From contig JAFUJA010000014.1 in assembly GCA_017473905.1 (NCBI GenBank), positions 117,730 through 181,729 on the forward strand: a stretch of 64,000 nt of DNA. The letters run 5' to 3'. Within the stretch, counting starts at the first letter, position 1. Every line of letters starts with the position of its first letter. This document shows positions 62,548-64,000 of the stretch, piece after piece. A program made the translations under genes and the position numbers. The notes beneath the pieces are model-generated. The model was not told where the DNA came from, made no database searches, and was given only the letters and a program-made list of their open reading frames with translations. This DNA is from Lachnospiraceae bacterium. GTDB taxonomy: Bacteria; Bacillota; Clostridia; Lachnospirales; Lachnospiraceae.

Positions 62548-62718
62548 ATGTATAAATCATGGTCAAATCATGTTTTTTGCTGCTTTGCGTACCAAATAAT
62601 GGACTGCGGATAATGTAAAATTTTAAAAAAGATATAAATATTGAGATGGGAATATGACGATGCGAACGAAGATGTGAAATTGAAAGCGGAAGGTTTGAAT
62701 TAAAGAAAGGTGGTTGCA

Positions 62719-63480
62719 ATGGGAAAGAAGATAGCTTTTATTCCGATTGTTTTAATGTTGATTTTAATGAGCGGTTGTACTACGGAGGATGCTGAGTCGG
62801 TTGTATGTGTTGGGAGCGAACAGGTTGCCATGGAAGAAGTAACTAAATCGGAAATTATTATTGAAGGTGTTGACGGAGAAGAGAATCATTATGTTTATGA
62901 TATGATTCTATCTGAAATAGTAACTGCGTTGCAATCAGGCCCGCATACAGTTGAAAACAATGAGTATTTCACGATGGGTATATGTGAAGTTGCCATATTA
63001 GGGGAAAAGGCAGAAGACAGAGTGAAATCAATATCATATGCTTTTTATGATATAAATACGGATGGCATAAATGAACTAATTATCACGAAAACTCCGGATG
63101 CCATGTATCCGGACATGAGGATTCTTGATATATATACAATAGAGGATGGAAGTGCTGTAAATTTAGTATCCGGATATGTGAGAAACAGATATTATTTATT
63201 GGATGATAACACGCTGTTGAATTCCGGTTCCGGAGGAGCGGCATATTCGTTTAATGAATTGCTTGTATTTCAGGCGGGAACAAATAAGCTTGTTTCTCAG
63301 GGATTGTTTTTTTCCTATCCCAAGGACGAAGATATGAGAGAATGCGGATATTATTATAGTGAAGATGGAATTTATGATGTTGAAGTTGCAACGGAGATAA
63401 CAGCCGAGGAGTATGGTGTTTTTTATGATGAGTTCCAGAGCAGGATGGTGATGTTAGAGTTAGCCCTAATAGAATCTTAG
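62719..63480 (+). CDS. Lipoprotein of unknown function
   Basis: 253 residues with a lipoprotein signal (lipobox LMSGC, Cys about residue 20). Residues about 95-135 read SYAFYDINTDGINELIITKTPD, a DxNxDGxxE calcium-loop/FG-GAP-like motif common in Lachnospiraceae lipoproteins. The rest is an alpha/beta, acidic domain. No named family recognised. ATG 62719 follows GAAAGGTGG. A response regulator follows, which might regulate it or envelope functions, but no link is visible. Confidence 0.7.
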   Translation: MGKKIAFIPIVLMLILMSGCTTEDAESVVCVGSEQVAMEEVTKSEIIIEGVDGEENHYVYDMILSEIVTALQSGPHTVENNEYFTMGICEVAILGEKAEDRVKSISYAFYDINTDGINELIITKTPDAMYPDMRILDIYTIEDGSAVNLVSGYVRNRYYLLDDNTLLNSGSGGAAYSFNELLVFQAGTNKLVSQGLFFSYPKDEDMRECGYYYSEDGIYDVEVATEITAEEYGVFYDEFQSRMVMLELALIES

Positions 63481-63616
63481 TTATAAAAATAACCGCCAAG
63501 TTTTCGATGGATAACATAAGCAAAATTTGAAATAATTGTAAAATGTGTAAAACGTAAACAAAACAGAAACATTTCCATGATAAAATAAAAAAAATATGGT
63601 ATTTGGAGGTAGTGCG

Positions 63617-64000
63617 ATGTTTAAGATATTGGTGGTAGAAGATGATAAAGACTTAAATAAGACGGTGTGTTCTTTTCTGAATCACAGTGGTTATGAAGCA
63701 ATAGGATGTCTTAATGCAAATGATGCATATGATGTTTTGACAGATAATATTATTGACCTTATTGTATCAGACATTATGATGCCGGGAGATGATGGTTTTG
63801 AGTTCGCTGCAAATGTCCGTGAATTGAATGAAGATATTCCGATTTTATTTGTGACTGCGAAGGATGATATAGTATCCAAGCAGAGAGGGTTCAGAATCGG
63901 TATCGATGATTACATGGTAAAGCCGGTTGATTTTGATGAATTATTTTTGCGTATTGGGGCACTTCTTCGAAGAGCTAAGATTGCCGCTAACAGAAAATTA
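63617..64000 (+). CDS. OmpR-type response regulator (3' partial)
   Basis: The first 128 codons of a response regulator, cut by the window end. The receiver domain is intact: acidic pocket E8-D9-D10, phospho-acceptor D52 in IVSDIMMPG, T80, and K102 in YMVKPVD. The sequence after about 115 (LLRRAKIAANRKL) begins the linker typical of OmpR/PhoB winged-helix regulators. GGAGGT lies 6 bases before the ATG. A partner histidine kinase would be expected downstream. Confidence 0.9.
   Translation, partial: MFKILVVEDDKDLNKTVCSFLNHSGYEAIGCLNANDAYDVLTDNIIDLIVSDIMMPGDDGFEFAANVRELNEDIPILFVTAKDDIVSKQRGFRIGIDDYMVKPVDFDELFLRIGALLRRAKIAANRKL

Overview
The window looks like chromosomal DNA of an anaerobic, spore-forming member of the Clostridia, most likely a plant-glycan-degrading Lachnospiraceae. 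The evidence is AddAB rather than RecBCD, a complete spoIIA sporulation operon (anti-anti-sigma, anti-sigma, sigma F), a phosphofructokinase with pyrophosphate-type residues, a cytoplasmic GH94 cellobiose phosphorylase, tRNA genes without encoded CCA, and a giant secreted pectinase. Base composition is moderate by eye (about 40-45% G+C, not computed). The genus cannot be settled from the sequence alone. There is no rRNA, CRISPR array, insertion sequence or prophage in the window.

Layout. 1-10.2 kb is mainly DNA repair: addB (cut by the window edge), addA, a HAD phosphatase, a CPBP membrane protease, then a PD-(D/E)XK nuclease domain and an XPD/DinG-type Fe-S helicase. The last two are in one reading frame, divided only by a single TAG codon. 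10.4-20.8 kb holds a cytoplasmic GH13 enzyme behind a pair of perfect DnaA boxes, valS, an HD-GYP phosphodiesterase, folC with a coupled 47-codon gene, a zinc-ribbon/TPR membrane protein and the spoIIA operon. 20.9-26.3 kb holds five tRNAs (Arg, His, Gln, Lys, Leu), a VanZ-like protein, a MATE exporter, a Na+/Ca2+ exchanger family protein and the phosphofructokinase.

26.6-35.9 kb is one gene of 3090 codons for a secreted protein that carries both a pectin methylesterase (CE8) and a PL9 pectate lyase, with about seven C-terminal repeats. It is followed by glycogen phosphorylase and 4-alpha-glucanotransferase, a second zinc-ribbon membrane protein, a CYTH phosphatase, an MgtC-like protein and cysK. 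45-51 kb is a sugar-uptake locus: GH94 cellobiose phosphorylase is divergent from a lipoprotein binding protein and two permeases. No ATPase gene is present, so a shared one encoded elsewhere is likely. The extracellular pectinase, oligosaccharide importer, intracellular phosphorylases and PPi-type PFK fit an energy-saving glycan fermenter.

51-64 kb contains a TTG-started DUF1700-like protein, an RNA methyltransferase, an ITPase/phosphodiesterase pair, tRNA-Pro and tRNA-Gly, and a scarred G+C-rich tract that repeats pieces of tRNA-Gly. Next come an unusual membrane protein with a PLD-like sensor region joined to a DUF218-like domain, a YtrA-type ABC/CPBP operon, cdsA, an SCP2 protein and a small conserved-looking protein. 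The last part has tRNA-Glu, an aberrant tRNA-Tyr-like gene beside a truncated DUF2442 gene, a lipoprotein, and the start of an OmpR-type response regulator.

No single locus is clearly a new system. The best leads are the membrane/PLD-like/DUF218 protein beside the tRNA-Gly scar, the amber-split nuclease-helicase, the dual-enzyme pectinase and the C33 tRNA.
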